A stretch of 33,990 bases of DNA from Dichloromethanomonas sp964477085 (GCA_964477085.1 CAYZDF010000031.1:1-33990); one strand, 5' to 3'. Shown: positions 6,901 to 15,161, counted from the stretch's first letter. Numbers and translations are program-made. Notes: generated by a model from the sequence alone, not told the origin.

Positions 6901-9631
6901 AAATATTGACCAGATCAAACAGCTTTCGGGTATGCGAGGCCTTATGATCGATAGCTCGGGAGAAGTCCTTGAAAATCCGATTCGATCAAACTTCCGGGAA
7001 GGGCTAAACTCTTTGGAATATTTCCTTTCTGCACGCGGGGGAAGAAAAGTAGCATTAGATACTGCGCTTCGAACAGCCGACGCAGGATATCTCACACGCC
7101 GTCTGGTCGATGTCTCTCAGGGTATTATCGTTTTGAATGCAGATTGTGGCACTCACCATGGTATCGAGGCCATGGCATTGAGAGATGAGGAGACGGAGAT
7201 TGAAAACCTGGAGAACAACATCTTCGGCCGTGTGCTTGCCGAAGCGGTGATTCATCCGAGAACCGGCGAAGTGCTGCGCAGGGAAGACGATCTCAATCGT
7301 CCTTACGATCGTGATGTCATGTTAGATGACAATGATGCAGTCTTTCTGGCCAACTTCTCGCAGAAATTGGATGTCAAAAAAACCTATGTATTACAATATC
7401 AGGATATGAAGAAAGACCACCATTCCTATATCGAGCTGGATGACAATATCTTCGCTTCCAACGGGATGTTGCTTTTTAAGGCAGGCACACCTATCAACTG
7501 GCATATGATGGAGGAGTGCAATAACCATGGCATTTCTGAGATCTCTGTGATTGAGTTTCCTGTTGTGGGGAACTACTCCAGGCAGAAAATACGCTCGCAG
7601 GATGGAAAACGCGTCTTGTTGCTAGAAGAAGAAAAGATCGATCCTTCTACCGCCCGTTTTCTGGCTGGCGAAGGGGTCACCGAGGTGGAAGTGCGCCCCA
7701 CGATCAAGATCCGCACGGTCTTCGATTGTGAAGCGGAAGATGGGGTGTGTGCCAAATGCTATGGAATGGACCTGTCCAACCATAAAATCGTGTCGGTGGG
7801 AGAAGCGGTGGGGATCATCGCCGCGCAGTCGATTGGGGAACCCGGCACTCAGTTGACGATGAGAACCTTCCATACGGGCGGAATTGCTTCTGCCTTAGAT
7901 ATCACACAAGGGTTGCGAAGAGCTGAAGAGCTGTTCGAAGCCCGGAAAAATCTGAAAGAGAATCCCGCGATCTTCAGCAGAATCCGAGGTTTTGTCAAAG
8001 ACATCAAACAAGATGAAACGGGTAAAACCAAGATCTATGTTGAAGATTACGACGGGGGTATCCACGAGTACGAGCTGGCTTCCAATCTCAAGACCAGAAA
8101 TCTGATCGGAGACAAGGTCTTGCCTGGTTCTGTGCTATCCACAGGAGCTCTCAGACCGCGAGAGCTGATGCAGGAGCTGGAAGTGAACGCCACGTTCAAA
8201 TATCTACTACGAGAAATCAAAAAGGTCTACTCGGAACAGGGCGTGGAAATCCACAACAAGCACATCGAGCTGATCATCAAGCAGATGTTGAGCAAGGTGG
8301 AAGTGATCAATCCGGGAGACACTGATTTCCTAATCGGGGATCAAGTACTTAAAAAAGACCTTGAAAAAGCAAATGCAGCGATTGCAGATAACAACGCAAA
8401 CGTTGAGGTAAACCGCGCGAAAGTACTTGGATGCAAATTGGCAACCAGTATTTCCGTTTATCATTATAAATACTTACTAAAGGAATACGATAGTATCGAT
8501 GCATTTAGCGCTAATATGAAATTATTGAACAATTTAGGATATTGTGACAATATAATTGATAATATTGGGTTTTCGAATAAAACGTACGAAGATTTCTATA
8601 ATGTTTACGTACATGAATATAATAAATATAATGGATATTTTGATAAAGATAAAGTGTTCAGTGCAAAATGGAAAGGAATAAGCGTACTAACTATATTTAA
8701 TCAATCTAAAATGTTTTTAGAAAATAAAAATGGCGAGTACGAATCGATATTATTTATATCAATAGAACTATCAGACGGTCAATATTATGATACAAATTTT
8801 CGTTCGATAACATACGAAATAAACAAATTATTTCAAATTCCAGTATTTTTAATATTCAATTATAAATATTATGGAGGAAAAAATAATATAGCCATCGCAT
8901 TGGCTGAAAGAAGATTCAGTAAAATTTCCGAAGAAAAAGATGTGTTAGATAGTATATTTATAACAAAAGATATATCTTTTTCATCATATACAATACAACA
9001 TGAACAATTTTTATACAGTATATGTAAGAATAATATCATTGAAAATGGCTATAAAATTAATAATATAGAAGAACTATATCGATATTTTATTAAATCATAT
9101 AAATCGATATTTAATAATAATATCAACGAATACGGTAAAGCATATGATATTATTCCAAATATTAATAAAGAAGAAGTAATTACATCGGATTTATTAAATA
9201 ATATGATAAGAAATGGAATAAAAGAAATTCCCATTAGTGTTAGTGGATCCGATCAAAATGATTTATCCGTTTGTAAGTTCCAAATTGCGGCAAAGGAACA
9301 AGCTGCTTATAGACAGAAAATTTCCCGGATAACTAAAGTCGCTATCGATCATGATAGCTGGCTCTCTTCAGCATCATTTCAGCAGACTTCGCAAGTTCTA
9401 GTAGAAAATGCATTAAAAGGCAGTATAGATTATCTAAAGGGCCTAAAAGAGAATATCATCGTTGGTAATCAAGCTCCTTGTGGAACAGGTCATCCTTTGA
9501 TTACTTGCTTAGAAAGCAATATTGAATTTAGAGATATGGAAGAAGATGATAATGTATTCATTGAAACATATAATGAATTGTTAATGCTGTATAAATCTAT
9601 TATTATTAAACTAAATAATATTTTCGATTAG
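3911..9631 (+). CDS. Orphan RNA polymerase beta-prime subunit (RpoC) with an inserted domain
   Basis: This is an RpoC homologue of 1906 residues. It has the first zinc site (cysteines near 57, 59, 71 and 74), the long insertion between clamp and core typical of Thermotogota, NADFDGDQMAVH near 738 (catalytic magnesium site), a bridge helix near 1000-1060, the second zinc site (cysteines near 1078, 1272, 1280 and 1283) and the trigger loop TMRTFHTGG near 1317. The ribosome site AAGGAG ends 5 bases before the ATG. Three things are odd. No rpoB precedes it. Near-invariant residues are changed: SRSMNMGHIEL for RRxRMGHIEL, SARGGRKV for STHGARKG, SRITKV for LGITKA, and APCGTG for IPAGTG. Finally, an A+T-rich block at residues about 1517-1776 interrupts the C-terminal part before RpoC sequence resumes (DSWLSSASFQ) and ends in an unusual tail. 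It is probably a second, divergent copy rather than the housekeeping subunit, but that needs the rest of the genome. Confidence 0.9.
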   Translation: MRKIDHVKITMASPETIMDWTNGEVKKPETINYRTFKPERDGLFCEKIFGPTKEYECSCGKYKGKKYEGTVCERCGVRIEPKSSRSMNMGHIELAAPVVHLWYLKSMPSILANLLNIASKDLENIIYFGSLRIIEKMFMVVKKKNAPFDCGDILSETEFTVYKEFWDFEAEPAVIVKNPMGPVRAEIGGQISITEEETHTGKLVNWVHITNKVSKGHTVHKDRALNVRAGDRVEEGQELASEQTCPVLYSPIDGTVDVDEGLGTISIEPTIASGDQPVTFSIPYDARLIVKDRTDIKKGDPLVYPVTRDAIKAKIAGEVAYGKDLTVASFSDGRLVTTFNGQILVENVSEEKNYPIFEGSLINVNEGEIVEKDAHIADRFAYEGEILSLTEYKMLEDHYPNMFDTEAEIESDRPILVITEIDEAVSQEIGKQVGEILTDNEFEAFHSIYPGKIEALTGAEAIKILLEKLDIEKIRVEIEDELRSIPRSNARVLKLRKRMKIVKDLLVSSNAPTWMILNVVPVIPPDLRPMIHIEGGRFATIDLNDLYRRVINRNNRLAKLMILNAPDVIVRNEKRMLQQAVDSLIYNGRMSKPITDRGGRPLKSLTDLLKGKKGRFRRNLLGKRVDYSGRAVIVPGPELKIHECGIPKKMAMELFKPFVLAKLLGGDTNSKTARNLKKAIIEKELPQAWEALEAIAKKHPVILNRSPTLHRMSIQAFFPRLVEGNTIQLHPLVCPPFNADFDGDQMAVHVPLSAKAQAEATFLLLSRYNIISPANGQPVSIPSKDIVLGVYYLTMVQKDELDQTAIKDINWRFSSLEEAILAMELSRIRPYQNPLELHTPVLINTNATLTKTTIGKAIWNEIIPTDFQDYQKTFGKKQIKELIYEIFKKYGIDRTAELLDDIKDLGFHYATQAGLTISVVDVVISPKKKDFIRQAEKKIKEIEAYYRKGFLTTLERKREIIKIWDKTTELIQKETYDYLGKDLFNPLYMMVASGARGNIDQIKQLSGMRGLMIDSSGEVLENPIRSNFREGLNSLEYFLSARGGRKVALDTALRTADAGYLTRRLVDVSQGIIVLNADCGTHHGIEAMALRDEETEIENLENNIFGRVLAEAVIHPRTGEVLRREDDLNRPYDRDVMLDDNDAVFLANFSQKLDVKKTYVLQYQDMKKDHHSYIELDDNIFASNGMLLFKAGTPINWHMMEECNNHGISEISVIEFPVVGNYSRQKIRSQDGKRVLLLEEEKIDPSTARFLAGEGVTEVEVRPTIKIRTVFDCEAEDGVCAKCYGMDLSNHKIVSVGEAVGIIAAQSIGEPGTQLTMRTFHTGGIASALDITQGLRRAEELFEARKNLKENPAIFSRIRGFVKDIKQDETGKTKIYVEDYDGGIHEYELASNLKTRNLIGDKVLPGSVLSTGALRPRELMQELEVNATFKYLLREIKKVYSEQGVEIHNKHIELIIKQMLSKVEVINPGDTDFLIGDQVLKKDLEKANAAIADNNANVEVNRAKVLGCKLATSISVYHYKYLLKEYDSIDAFSANMKLLNNLGYCDNIIDNIGFSNKTYEDFYNVYVHEYNKYNGYFDKDKVFSAKWKGISVLTIFNQSKMFLENKNGEYESILFISIELSDGQYYDTNFRSITYEINKLFQIPVFLIFNYKYYGGKNNIAIALAERRFSKISEEKDVLDSIFITKDISFSSYTIQHEQFLYSICKNNIIENGYKINNIEELYRYFIKSYKSIFNNNINEYGKAYDIIPNINKEEVITSDLLNNMIRNGIKEIPISVSGSDQNDLSVCKFQIAAKEQAAYRQKISRITKVAIDHDSWLSSASFQQTSQVLVENALKGSIDYLKGLKENIIVGNQAPCGTGHPLITCLESNIEFRDMEEDDNVFIETYNELLMLYKSIIIKLNNIFD
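8455..9240 (+). other. A+T-rich inserted domain inside the rpoC-like gene
   Basis: About 260 codons, in frame, split the conserved C-terminal region of the RpoC homologue. Base composition changes abruptly to strongly A+T-rich and reverts at about 9240. The encoded segment has the order IPVFLIFNYKYYGG, IALAERRFSK, EKDVLDSIFITKDI and EELYRYFIKSYKSIF. To me this resembles a stretch found in large Eco57I-type restriction-methylase proteins (pattern VLFRYG...LAIINRR...ESKDVLEKVTLIKDI). No methylase or nuclease catalytic motif is included. It is not a canonical intein, because the His-Asn C-terminal junction and a LAGLIDADG block are missing. The family link is from memory and uncertain; the insertion itself is plain in the sequence. 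Confidence 0.6.
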
Positions 9632-9703
9632 TGCTTGTTGCGATAGTTGTTATCTAAGCTGCTCACAGGTAGCAAAAAGAATACTTTCCAGGAAGGAGAT
9701 AAG

Positions 9704-12700
9704 ATGAGTCAAACTTCTATAAAAGATAATGATATAAACGGGTCGGTCGGGGAGTTTCTCGAAAAAGTTATCGTTCCCAATTCTGATATTAGAATTGTAT
9801 CGGCTTATTTCACAATATATGCATACGAGTATCTAAAAAGCAAGCTGGAAAGCATTCATAGCTTAAGGTTTCTATTTGGTGATCCTTCTTTTATCAAGCA
9901 TATCGATCCCAATAAAGCAAATGACAGGTCATTCGAGATCACCGACAGAAGCCTTTCCATTCCTTTATCCAAGCGTGTTGTTCAGAAGGCAATTGCTCGC
10001 GAATGCAGCGAATGGATTAAAAAGAAAGTCGAGATTCGGTCAATGGTAAAACCCAACTTTCTCCATGGAAAAATGTATCATATTACCCAAGAAAACGGAA
10101 CAATCGATGCAATTACGGGAAGTTCAAACTTTACAGTCAATGGACTAGGTTTGGGGAAAAGGAAGAATATTGAGCTGAACATGATTGTTGATGAAAAAGA
10201 GAATCAAAGGGATTTGGGCGACTGGTTTGATTCCATATGGAACCGTACAGACGGAGAAGTTAAGGACGTCAAAAAGGATGTGCTTAAGTATCTAAACATC
10301 ATCTACAGGGAACACGACCCCGAATTTATTTACTATAAAACGCTTTATCACATATTTGAGGATTACTTGGAGTCTTACGAAACCACAAAAACCTTAGATG
10401 ATAAAACAGGCTTTTATGATACACAGATCTGGAAACAATTGTACGACTTTCAAAAAGATGGAGTAAAGGGCGCAATCAACAAGATTCTCAAACACAATGG
10501 ATGTATTATCGCTGATAGCGTGGGGCTAGGCAAGACTTACGAAGCCTTAGCCGTGATTAAATATTTCGAGTTGCTGAATGAACGAGTTCTGGTCATCTGC
10601 CCCAAGAAACTTCGGGGTAATTGGACAATATACCAATCGATTCAGAACAATTCACTCAACCCTTTGGTGAAGGATCGTTTCAACTATACTGTCCTGTACC
10701 ACACAGATATGAGTAGAGAAAAAGGAATATCGGATGCAAATGCTATCGAGCTATCCAATTTCAACTGGGGAGCCTATGACTTAGTAGTTATTGATGAATC
10801 CCATAACTTCAAAGGAAATCCGATGGACAAGATGAAAAAAGGAAAGATCAAAATGAACAGGGCAAAATGGCTTATGGAAAAAATAGTGAAATCAGGTGTA
10901 AAAACAAGGGTGTTGATGTTATCTGCAACACCAGTCAACAACACCCTTAGAGATCTTAGAAACCAAATCGCGTTTATTACTGAAGGAAATGATCACGCGC
11001 TTCTAGAAAGTTGCAGAATAAAAAGCATCAGCTATACCCTTGATAATGCTCAGAACAAGTTCAATAGATGGGCAGACCCGAAAATTACTACCACAAGGGA
11101 CACAAAAGCATTATTGGAGGCATTAGATCCCTCTTTTTTTAAGTTGCTTGATGAGCTAACAATTGCCAGGTCAAGAACTCATATCAAAAAGTTCTACAAG
11201 GGATCTAGTTACGGAAGCTTTCCCAAAAGAAAAAAACCAATCTCTGTCTATCCAGATATTGATAACAAGCGCCTTCTACCTTCATACGATCATATCAATG
11301 ATCAAATACTCAAATATAGATTCTCAGTCTATAATCCATCAGCATATGTTATTCCTGAAAAGATTCATATCTATGAAGAGAAAGCTGCCAGTATTATGAA
11401 ACAGTTTACACAATCAGATAGAGAAAAATCATTAATACATATGATGAAAGTAAATTACTTAAAAAGATTAGAGAGTTCTATATATTCATTTGTTTTAACC
11501 TTAGAACGTACAATACAAAGGATTAGTACTCTTGAAAGTAAAATTAAAAATTTTATAATTCTAAATAGAGATTCTACTGAATATTCCGAATCAGATATAA
11601 TCGATGAGAATTATAATGAAGAAGAATATGAAGAAGATTCTAATGATTATGAAATATGGGAATTGTGGAAAGAAATGAAATTTGAATTACAAGATCTCAA
11701 CCTCAATGAATGGTTAAAAGATTTAGAAAAGGATAAAACAGCACTTACTGAACTGTATGATACAGCCATAGAAGTGAATCCGGAAAGAGATGAAAAACTT
11801 CAGGTACTTAAGGAAATAATTAAAAATAAATACGATTTTACTATAAATAAAAATAATAAAAAAATTATAATATTCACTGCGTATTCAGATACTGCAAGAT
11901 ATCTATATAATAATTTATCCAATTGGATCATGAAAGAATTAGATTTGCACACAGGTATAGTTACCGGAACATATACTCATAACACACTTGGTAAAAACGA
12001 TTACGATAGCATCTTACTCAATTTCTCTCCTGTATCGAAGAACAGATCACAGTTCTCAGCCAACACTCTGTCTGAAGAAATCGACATCCTCATAGCGACA
12101 GACTGTATCAGCGAAGGACAGAATCTCCAAGACTGCGATTATCTGGTGAACTACGACATTCACTGGAATCCTGTACGGATCATCCAGAGATTTGGCCGGA
12201 TTGACAGAATAGGGAGTAAAAACCAATCTATTCAGTTAGTCAATTTTTGGTGTACGAAAGATTTGGACAAGTACATCAATCTAAAGGGACGCGTCGAGTC
12301 AAGAATGGCCCTTGCGGATCTTGCCGCTACCGGAGAAGACAATGTTTTGAATGTGGATAAAATTGAGGAACTCATAACAGAAGATCTGAAGTTCCGAAAC
12401 CGCCAGCTTAAGAAACTACAGAATGAGGTTCTTGACTTGGAAGAAATGGATGAATCGATCTCTTTGACTGACTTTACCTTAGATGATTTTCGGATTGAAC
12501 TCTTACATTTTTTAGAGGAAAACCGGAAACGATTGAGTGATTCTCCAATCGGCCTTTACTCCATCGTTCCGTCACCTAGCGGCCTACACTCAGAAATGAT
12601 TAAAGTAAGGTCATATTCAGATAATGACAAATCTATCATCCTACCAGGCGTTATTTTCTGTTTAAGGCATAAGGAAGCTTCAGACGGAAATGACGTAGTA

Positions 12701-13045
12701 AATCCATTAAACCCGTATTTCCTGGTATTTATTCGTGATGATGGTACTGTGCGATATAATTATTCGCATCCAAAGCATATTCTTGAAATCTACCGATTAC
12801 TATGCCAAGGTGTAAAATCGCCTTACGAATACTTATGTGATTTTTTCAACGAAGAAACAAATCATGGGTTTAATATGGATAAATATTCTACACTTCTAAA
12901 AAAATCGGCAAATGAAATCATTAACATATTTCAAAAAAAAAGATTACAACAACTTATGAAAGGGCGAAAAGCATCAATAAGTATGGATAATTATGTAAAA
13001 GAGTTAGATGATTTTGAATTAATTACTTGGCTAATAGTATTATAG
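9704..13045 (+). CDS. PLD-SNF2 family helicase (copy 1, intact HKD-like motif)
   Basis: This is a 1113-residue protein with an N-terminal phospholipase-D-like nuclease domain (residues about 1-200, HGKMYHI near 121 followed by GSSNFT) and a superfamily 2, SNF2-type helicase. The helicase motifs are ADSVGLGKTY near 269 (Walker A), DESHNF near 362, LSATPVNN near 405, TDCISEGQNLQD near 799 and QRFGRIDRIGS near 827. Proteins of this build occur in restriction and other defence loci, where the ATPase probably moves along DNA and the PLD domain may cut it. The start at 9704 is chosen because GGAAGGAG ends 5 bases before the ATG. A TTG at 9647 in the same frame has no such site. The gene begins 72 bases after the rpoC-like stop with no separate promoter seen, suggesting one transcript. 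It is a paralogue of the helicase at 28980-32216. The segments 11280-11980 and 12860-13045 are unusually A+T-rich. Confidence 0.9.
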   Translation: MSQTSIKDNDINGSVGEFLEKVIVPNSDIRIVSAYFTIYAYEYLKSKLESIHSLRFLFGDPSFIKHIDPNKANDRSFEITDRSLSIPLSKRVVQKAIARECSEWIKKKVEIRSMVKPNFLHGKMYHITQENGTIDAITGSSNFTVNGLGLGKRKNIELNMIVDEKENQRDLGDWFDSIWNRTDGEVKDVKKDVLKYLNIIYREHDPEFIYYKTLYHIFEDYLESYETTKTLDDKTGFYDTQIWKQLYDFQKDGVKGAINKILKHNGCIIADSVGLGKTYEALAVIKYFELLNERVLVICPKKLRGNWTIYQSIQNNSLNPLVKDRFNYTVLYHTDMSREKGISDANAIELSNFNWGAYDLVVIDESHNFKGNPMDKMKKGKIKMNRAKWLMEKIVKSGVKTRVLMLSATPVNNTLRDLRNQIAFITEGNDHALLESCRIKSISYTLDNAQNKFNRWADPKITTTRDTKALLEALDPSFFKLLDELTIARSRTHIKKFYKGSSYGSFPKRKKPISVYPDIDNKRLLPSYDHINDQILKYRFSVYNPSAYVIPEKIHIYEEKAASIMKQFTQSDREKSLIHMMKVNYLKRLESSIYSFVLTLERTIQRISTLESKIKNFIILNRDSTEYSESDIIDENYNEEEYEEDSNDYEIWELWKEMKFELQDLNLNEWLKDLEKDKTALTELYDTAIEVNPERDEKLQVLKEIIKNKYDFTINKNNKKIIIFTAYSDTARYLYNNLSNWIMKELDLHTGIVTGTYTHNTLGKNDYDSILLNFSPVSKNRSQFSANTLSEEIDILIATDCISEGQNLQDCDYLVNYDIHWNPVRIIQRFGRIDRIGSKNQSIQLVNFWCTKDLDKYINLKGRVESRMALADLAATGEDNVLNVDKIEELITEDLKFRNRQLKKLQNEVLDLEEMDESISLTDFTLDDFRIELLHFLEENRKRLSDSPIGLYSIVPSPSGLHSEMIKVRSYSDNDKSIILPGVIFCLRHKEASDGNDVVNPLNPYFLVFIRDDGTVRYNYSHPKHILEIYRLLCQGVKSPYEYLCDFFNEETNHGFNMDKYSTLLKKSANEIINIFQKKRLQQLMKGRKASISMDNYVKELDDFELITWLIVL

Positions 13046-13057
13046 TTATTAAATTAT

Positions 13058-13086
13058 TTGTACAAAATATCAAATATATATATACT
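13058..13086 (+). promoter_or_regulatory. Sigma-70-type promoter for the HEPN gene
   Basis: TTGTAC at 13058-13063 and TATACT at 13081-13086 are separated by exactly 17 bases. They lie in the gap between the helicase and the HEPN-containing gene, about 60 bases upstream of its start. This suggests the HEPN gene has its own promoter in addition to any read-through. Confidence 0.55.
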
Positions 13087-13105
13087 AACTAGAAAGATAT
13101 TGTGA

Positions 13106-13122
13106 AATTTCGCATCGAAATT
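13106..13122. promoter_or_regulatory. Inverted repeat, possible operator
   Basis: AATTTCG and CGAAATT form a perfect 7-bp dyad around a CAT centre. It starts 20 bases after the -10 element at 13081-13086 and lies between promoter and ribosome site. The position fits a repressor site controlling the HEPN gene, or a small leader hairpin. No run of T follows, so it is not a terminator. Confidence 0.35.
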
Positions 13123-13146
13123 AAACCATAAAATGGAGATGGGATA

Positions 13147-14484
13147 ATGTGCGAATTTGATGACCAGGAGAGTAAGCCCGTCGTTGAGTACCAGAGTTAT
13201 CAGGACTTAATCGAAGTTCTGCACCGGGTTCACTGCGACAACTCAAAAAACGAGTATTTCGCGCGGAAACCATCCGACAAATCATTTCGATCAATCATGC
13301 CTCTAACTCCGTTTGTGTTCGAGTTCTTTCTTTATAATAGTATATATCAGTACGATTGGGAACTAACCACTACTTCAAAAGAACTGACCTTACACTCAGA
13401 AGCTTTTAACGAACCCAAAAAGCAGAGATCATTGCTTACTTTCATCAAGAAGCGCCTAGAGGGGCAACAAGAGTTTCAAGTTTTTCTAGTCAGGGCCTTC
13501 AAACCTTTGCTTCTTATGGATATCCCTGATGACGGCTGGACTACCATCAACCCGGATTCTCAAATAAAGGAAGACGATGGAAAAAAGTTCTTCAAAGACA
13601 TCCGTCAAATCCAAACGATGATAAAAGAAGGGTCGGTCCCGGTTCATAGAAAAGCATTCTTCACTATGCTCAGGGAATGTGTAATTTTTGTGTACAAGGT
13701 ACGCAACAACATCTTCCACGGTACCAAAAACCTTCAGATGATTTCAGAGGAAAACCAGAAAAAACGAATCGATGTATATAATCTGCTTTTGAAAGGGGTC
13801 ACATCTCTCTTCTTCTTGCTGACGGGTAGAACGACAACTGGAGCAGAGATTATTCTGGATCCGAGATATTGTAGCCTTCTGCCTTATGCACTGCTTCCAT
13901 GGCATCGTTTACTGATTCGTAGCGGATTCAAAGCCAGAGAACAGGGCAACATGATCTTTATCGATGAGGCAGACGACAAAATGAGTAGTCTCCAAAAGAT
14001 TCTTGATCATGGGCAATATGGACACCTTGAAGGGGGGCAGTTCATTCCTAAGTCCGATCAGATTGATGAGAAAGCTTGGATTGACTCGGTGAACGCTTGC
14101 CAAGATTCAGTCCAAAATGGTGGGAACAGAGACATCCCTCACCTTTATGGGTACATGGCGGGGATTGTCAGATGGTTATCTGAGGCGGGTCTTTCTATTG
14201 GGAATGTTTCTCTAAGTGATCATTCAGAAATAGTAGTCGAAACAAGCTCTGAGATAGAAGCTGAGATTTCGTCGTGGGTTTTGAAGGGCTACACTAACCA
14301 ACTGATAATAAAAACGCAGAGGAGAAACCTAAGATTCATTATTAGACAAGGGAGGCCAGAAATCCAACCTAAACTCCAAAAAATGCTGGATATCGGTGAA
14401 TGGCTTCATAAGAATCTTGAGTTATTAAAACCAATGGTAGAAAAGATGCGAGAAATGAAATCAGATCCAACTATTTCAGGATAA
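13147..14484 (+). CDS. HEPN-domain protein with a C-terminal duplicated domain
   Basis: This is a 445-residue, two-part protein. The N-terminal part (about 1-240) is alpha-helical and contains VRNNIFHGTKN near 185, which fits the RNxxxH (Rx4H) signature of HEPN RNases seen in toxins and defence effectors. The C-terminal part (about 245-445, beginning LLPWHRLLIRSGFKA) is clearly homologous to the whole of the next gene. In this copy the motif corresponding to SCDGH is degenerate (SLSDHSE), suggesting it no longer has the activity that motif might serve. The start ATG follows a weak GGAG site. The gene has its own promoter-like site and a dyad just upstream. A plausible role is a regulated RNase effector paired with the following protein. 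The HEPN call rests on one motif and helical character, so it is moderate. Confidence 0.75.
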   Translation: MCEFDDQESKPVVEYQSYQDLIEVLHRVHCDNSKNEYFARKPSDKSFRSIMPLTPFVFEFFLYNSIYQYDWELTTTSKELTLHSEAFNEPKKQRSLLTFIKKRLEGQQEFQVFLVRAFKPLLLMDIPDDGWTTINPDSQIKEDDGKKFFKDIRQIQTMIKEGSVPVHRKAFFTMLRECVIFVYKVRNNIFHGTKNLQMISEENQKKRIDVYNLLLKGVTSLFFLLTGRTTTGAEIILDPRYCSLLPYALLPWHRLLIRSGFKAREQGNMIFIDEADDKMSSLQKILDHGQYGHLEGGQFIPKSDQIDEKAWIDSVNACQDSVQNGGNRDIPHLYGYMAGIVRWLSEAGLSIGNVSLSDHSEIVVETSSEIEAEISSWVLKGYTNQLIIKTQRRNLRFIIRQGRPEIQPKLQKMLDIGEWLHKNLELLKPMVEKMREMKSDPTISG

Positions 14485-14498
14485 GAAAGGTGTCCGAT

Positions 14499-15161
14499 AT
14501 GCCACAAGACAACCAGACCGTCACCGAAAAAGAAATACTTCCATGGCATCGGATTTTGGTCCGCAGCGGTTTTAAAGCGGAAAAATGTGCTCCTATTGTC
14601 ATTGATGACATTCCTCAAAACATTGATTATCTGCAAGTACTTATAGATCATGGTCAGTTCGGAAAGCTTCAAGGAAATCTATTTTTCCCCCATGAACCAG
14701 AAATAGATCAAAACCTATGGTTGAACACAGTGGAGAAGCTCCATAGCGGAGCAGAAGGCGGTTTCCCGGAGGAGCTGGTGATTATGGACACCTACATGGG
14801 AGGTATTGTCCGCTGGTTGAATGCGTTAGACATACACACCTCATTTAGCTGTGATGGCCATTGGAGTCAACCAGCAGTTATCGAAATTAGGGACGGTATG
14901 GAAAGACAACTTGCTTTGTGGCTGTTAGAAGGATTCGGATGTTCACACATCCGTGCCTCAGAGCGTGCAATCCTGTTTAGGATCCCACGACCTTCCTCTG
15001 ACAGGACACCAATCAGAAGGGTGAGAAATCGGTCACCAAGACACGACATTCGAGTGCTTCTGGATATCGCAGAGTGGCTGCATGATCATCAGGAACAATT
15101 TAAAGAGCTTTTGAAGATGATGAGAGAGGTTATTACTCAAAGGGATAACCTTTGTAGATAA
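14499..15161 (+). CDS. Uncharacterised CDGH-motif protein, paralogue of upstream C-terminal half
   Basis: This is a 220-residue soluble protein matching the C-terminal half of the preceding gene from LPWHRILVRSGFKA onward: DHGQFGKLQG, then YMGGIVRWLNA, then LLDIAEWLH. Unlike that copy it has a clean FSCDGHW motif near 115, which could be a metal or active site. I do not recognise the family. ATG 14499 is preceded by AGAAAGG, which overlaps the upstream stop codon. A GTG at 14490 is the alternative start. The 5-15 base spacing to the HEPN gene implies translational coupling, so the pair probably act together, for example as effector and immunity or sensor. The DNA of the two copies is also similar, with a shared CTTCCATGGCATCG, so the duplication may not be ancient. 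Confidence 0.75.
   Translation: MPQDNQTVTEKEILPWHRILVRSGFKAEKCAPIVIDDIPQNIDYLQVLIDHGQFGKLQGNLFFPHEPEIDQNLWLNTVEKLHSGAEGGFPEELVIMDTYMGGIVRWLNALDIHTSFSCDGHWSQPAVIEIRDGMERQLALWLLEGFGCSHIRASERAILFRIPRPSSDRTPIRRVRNRSPRHDIRVLLDIAEWLHDHQEQFKELLKMMREVITQRDNLCR

Noticed and set aside
8440..9285. Intein in the RpoC-like protein (segment starts and resumes at Cys: VLGCKL and LSVCKF)
   Set aside because: The end before the second Cys is LSV rather than His-Asn, the start lacks the intein block A pattern, and no homing-endonuclease motif is visible.
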